Shown in pieces: positions 25,019-27,382 of a stretch of DNA of 27,382 nt. Within the stretch, counting starts at the first letter, position 1; every line of letters begins with the position of its first letter. The notes below the pieces were generated by a model, which had not been told where the DNA came from, did no database searches, and saw nothing but the letters and a program-made list of their open reading frames with translations. Source of the stretch: Insolitispirillum peregrinum (lineage in GTDB: Bacteria; Pseudomonadota; Alphaproteobacteria; Rhodospirillales; Rhodospirillaceae); the NCBI RefSeq assembly GCF_042665255.1, contig NZ_JBHTCD010000046.1, one strand, 5' to 3'. The translations under genes were made by a program, and so were the position numbers.

Positions 25019-27001
25019 TGAGCTTCAACCTTTCCGCTCTCGCCGTCCGGGAACGAGCGGTCACCCTGTTCTTCATCCTGTTGATGGTGGCCGCCGGAGC
25101 CTATGCCTTCGTCAACCTCGGGCGGGCAGAAGACCCGAAATTCACCATCAAAAACCTGACGGTTACCGCCGTCTGGCCGGGTGCAACCGCGCGCGAAATG
25201 CAGGCACTCGTCGCCGAGCCGCTGGAAAAGCGCCTGCAGGAACTGGCCTGGTATGATCGGGTCGATACCACCACCCGCCCCGGCCTGGCGCTGATGACTT
25301 TGGCGCTGAAAGACAGCACCCCGCCCAAGGATGTGCAGGAGGAATTTTATCAGGCACGGAAAAAACTGGGAGACGAAGCAAGAAACCTGCCCCCCGGTGT
25401 CTTTGGTCCGTTTGTGAACGATGAATATTCGGACGTCAGCTTCGCTCTTTATGCCCTGAAGGCCGACGGCATGCCCATGCGCGAGCTGGCCCGCCACGCC
25501 GAAGTGATCCGGCAGGACCTGCTGCATGTGCCCGGCGTCAAAAAGATCAACATTCTGGGCGAGCGTCCCGAACAGATTTTCGTCGAGTTTTCATATCGCA
25601 AACTGGCCACTCTTGGCGTTTCGGCACAGGACATCGTTGCGGCCTTGCAACGCCAGAACAGCGTCACTCCGGCGGGTTCGGTCGATACCCGTGGGCCGCA
25701 TGTCATCCTGCGGATTGACGGAGCCTATGACAGTGTTGCCTCCATCGCCGACACGCCGATCGCCGCTCAGGGGCGCATGCTGAAGCTCTCCGATATCGCT
25801 GACATTCGCCGGGATTATGAAGATCCCCCGACCTTTTTGCTCCGGCATCAGGGCAAGCCCGCCATCATGCTCGCCGCCGTCATGCAGGAAGGCTGGAATG
25901 GTCTGGCTCTCGGCACGGCGCTGGAGGACAAAACCGCCGCCATCGCCACAACGCTCCCGTTGGGGATGACGCTCGCCAAAGTGACCGATCAAGCGGTCAA
26001 CATCACCCATGCCGTTGGCGAGTTCATGATGAAATTCGCCATGGCCCTCGGGGTGGTGCTGCTGGTGAGCCTCGTCAGTCTCGGGTGGCGGGTCGGCATT
26101 GTGGTGGCGGCGGCGGTTCCTTTAACGCTGGCAGTCGTCTTTCTGATCATGCTGGAAACCGGCCGCTTCTTCGACCGCATCACGCTTGGTGCCCTGATTC
26201 TGGCGCTCGGTCTGCTGGTCGATGATGCCATCATCGCCATCGAAGTGATGGTGGTCAAAATGGAAGAAGGCATGGACCGCATCAAGGCCGCCGCCTATGC
26301 GTGGAGCCATACCGCCGCCCCGATGCTGTCAGGGACTCTGGTGACGATTGCAGGCTTCCTGCCGGTCGGCTTCGCCTCTTCGACCGCGGGCGAATATGCT
26401 GGCAACATTTTCTGGATCGTGGGCTTTGCCCTGATCGTGTCCTGGCTGGTCGCCGTGATCTTTACTCCTTATCTCGGGGTCAAGATGCTGCCCGCCATCA
26501 AGCCGGTGGCTGGCGGTCACGCCGCAATCTACGACACTCCCAACTACCGGCGGCTCCGGCGGCTGATCGGCTTTGCCGTGCGCCACAAAGTCCTGACCTG
26601 CGCCATCGTCGCTCTGCTGTCTTGTCGGCGTTGTCCCTGCCTTGCTGGTCTTCAACCAGCCCTTTGGCTTTAACGCAATTCTGGGCCTGATCGGGCTGGC
26701 GGGCATCCTGATGCGCAACACCCTGATCCTGACCGAGCAGATCAAGGAAAACCGTGCCGCCGGTCTGGATGATTACCACGCTGTCGTTGAAGCCACCGTA
26801 CAGCGGACAAGGCCGGTGATCCTGACCGCCCTTGCTGCGGTTCTGGCCTTCATTCCCCTGACGCATTCCGTTTTCTGGGGGTCGATGGCCTATACCCTGA
26901 TTGGCGGGACAGCAGCGGGAACTGCGCTGATCCTGCTGTTCCTGCCCGCGCTCTATGCCATGTGGTTCAGGATCAAGTCGCACGGAGAGGGTGGCGTTTG
27001 A
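25018..27001 (+). pseudogene. RND efflux permease, internally deleted and frameshifted
   Basis: Residues 1 to about 533 follow the normal first half of an RND pump. FFILLMVAAGAYAFVNLGRA opens it, a periplasmic porter part follows, and the helix GALILALGLLVDDAIIAIEV carries the essential Asp pair 402-403. The frame then loses homology near 26615-26626 and stops at 26673. In another frame, from GVVPALLVFNQPFGFNAILG to 27001, lie the last helices (RNTLILTEQI, then TRPVILTALAAVLAFIPL). A full pump has about 1030 residues; about 370 in the second periplasmic domain and following helix are missing. The deletion is not a multiple of three, so no complete pump can be made. A sequencing or assembly error could explain the frame but not the missing length. 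Confidence 0.85.
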
Positions 27002-27056
27002 AGGACGTGCGGGCTCTGCCCGCGCCCGCAAAGGGCCGCAAGGCCCTTTGATCCCG
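27002..27056 (-). repeat. extragenic palindromic repeat, inverted copy
   Basis: Read on the minus strand this segment has the same architecture as 8299-8347: a GGGCC/GGCCC hairpin, then a GCGGGC-AGA-GCCCGC hairpin, ending CGTCCTT. It directly follows the stop of the broken RND gene and may act as a transcript 3' end. Confidence 0.5.
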
Positions 27057-27077
27057 GGAGTTGGGTGTGGGAATGCG

Positions 27078-27106
27078 AAAAGCCCCCCGGCTTGCGCCAA
27101 GGGGCT
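27078..27106 (-). terminator. terminator of the rRNA operon tail
   Basis: On the minus strand AGCCCC (27106-27101) pairs with GGGGCT (27086-27081) around a GC-rich loop, followed by TTTT-C. It lies 10 bases past the tRNA-fMet 3' end, as expected for the end of the rRNA transcript. Confidence 0.65.
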
Positions 27107-27116
27107 GTTCTGTATT

Positions 27117-27193
<77 letters not shown>

Positions 27194-27299
27194 AAAGGGC
27201 ATGTATCGCGCTTGAAAGACAAAAGAGCGGCTGGCGTTGTGGCCTACCGCTCTGACGTCTGTCTGTATCGTGCTAGGGCTGTGTTCTGTCCTTGGAAGA

Positions 27300-27382
27300 C
27301 CTGGCAGTGACCTACTCTCCCACACCTTAAGATGCAGTACCATTGGCGCAGTCTCTTTTCACGGCCGAGTTCGGGATGGGAT
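27300..27382 (-). rRNA. rrf: 5S rRNA, 3' portion, cut by the window edge
   Basis: On the minus strand the sequence reads CCCATCCCGAACTCGG, then the AAAGAGACTGCGCCAATGG segment, GTACTGCATCTTAAGG and GGGAGAGTAGGTCACTGCC. These are the conserved 5S loop and helix segments. The 5' third lies beyond the window. The rest of the rRNA operon would be to the right. Confidence 0.95.

Noticed and set aside
26642..27001. A separate small membrane protein gene of 119 aa
   Set aside because: Its sequence is the C-terminal end of an RND pump in a shifted frame, and it belongs to the broken pump gene upstream.

Overview
The window looks like a GC-rich alphaproteobacterial chromosome, probably Rhodospirillales-like. 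That placement is inference from the 5S-tRNA-fMet order at the right end, the paired pccB/pccA genes and the RRxxL-type lipoprotein signal. It is not a species call. Housekeeping and transport genes are interleaved with two peptide-modification systems and many remnants of mobile DNA.

Layout. 1-166: start of an IS5-family transposase that runs off the left edge (minus). 271-7154 (minus): a DUF4132/MolR-like protein gene downstream of a complete His-Xaa-Ser (hxs) operon in transcription order hxsA-hxsD-hxsB-hxsC. 7280-8400: a Tat-type lipoprotein gene and repeats, including a 180-bp MITE-like element with 17-bp terminal inverted repeats and an apparent 9-bp target duplication. 8406-11155 (minus): sulfate/thiosulfate ABC importer (binding protein, CysT, CysW) without a CysA ATPase. 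11543-12454 (minus): an alpha/beta hydrolase whose start codon abuts a solitary 26-bp insertion-sequence end. 12554-13126 (minus): YciB. 13379-17435 (plus): propionyl-CoA carboxylase beta and alpha subunits, a strong terminator, then acylphosphatase. 17546-17621: tRNA-Lys(CUU).

17732-22365 is an accessory island behind tRNA-Lys. It has a decayed IS5-family transposase, an AT-rich leader, and then a compact three-gene plus-strand cluster: a 60-aa peptide, a 717-aa radical SAM/SPASM enzyme with a C-terminal HExxH domain, and a UPF0489/arginase-like protein. A truncated IS3-like orfA and a truncated MATE transporter gene close it. The 60-aa peptide ends in three aromatic-x-Arg triplets (Tyr-Asp-Arg, His-His-Arg, His-Asn-Arg). 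This suggests a RiPP pathway in which the radical SAM enzyme makes three-residue cyclophanes, the HExxH domain may hydroxylate, and the arginase-like enzyme turns Arg into ornithine. This cluster is the best candidate for an undescribed system here. The chemistry is inferred from domain families.

22403-27001: a TetR regulator and SDR oxidoreductase (minus) diverge from an RND efflux adaptor and pump (plus) across two nearly identical 20-bp operators. The pump gene has lost its middle and is frameshifted. The right end holds an extragenic repeat, a minus-strand terminator, tRNA-fMet and the 3' part of a 5S rRNA, which is the tail of an rRNA operon.
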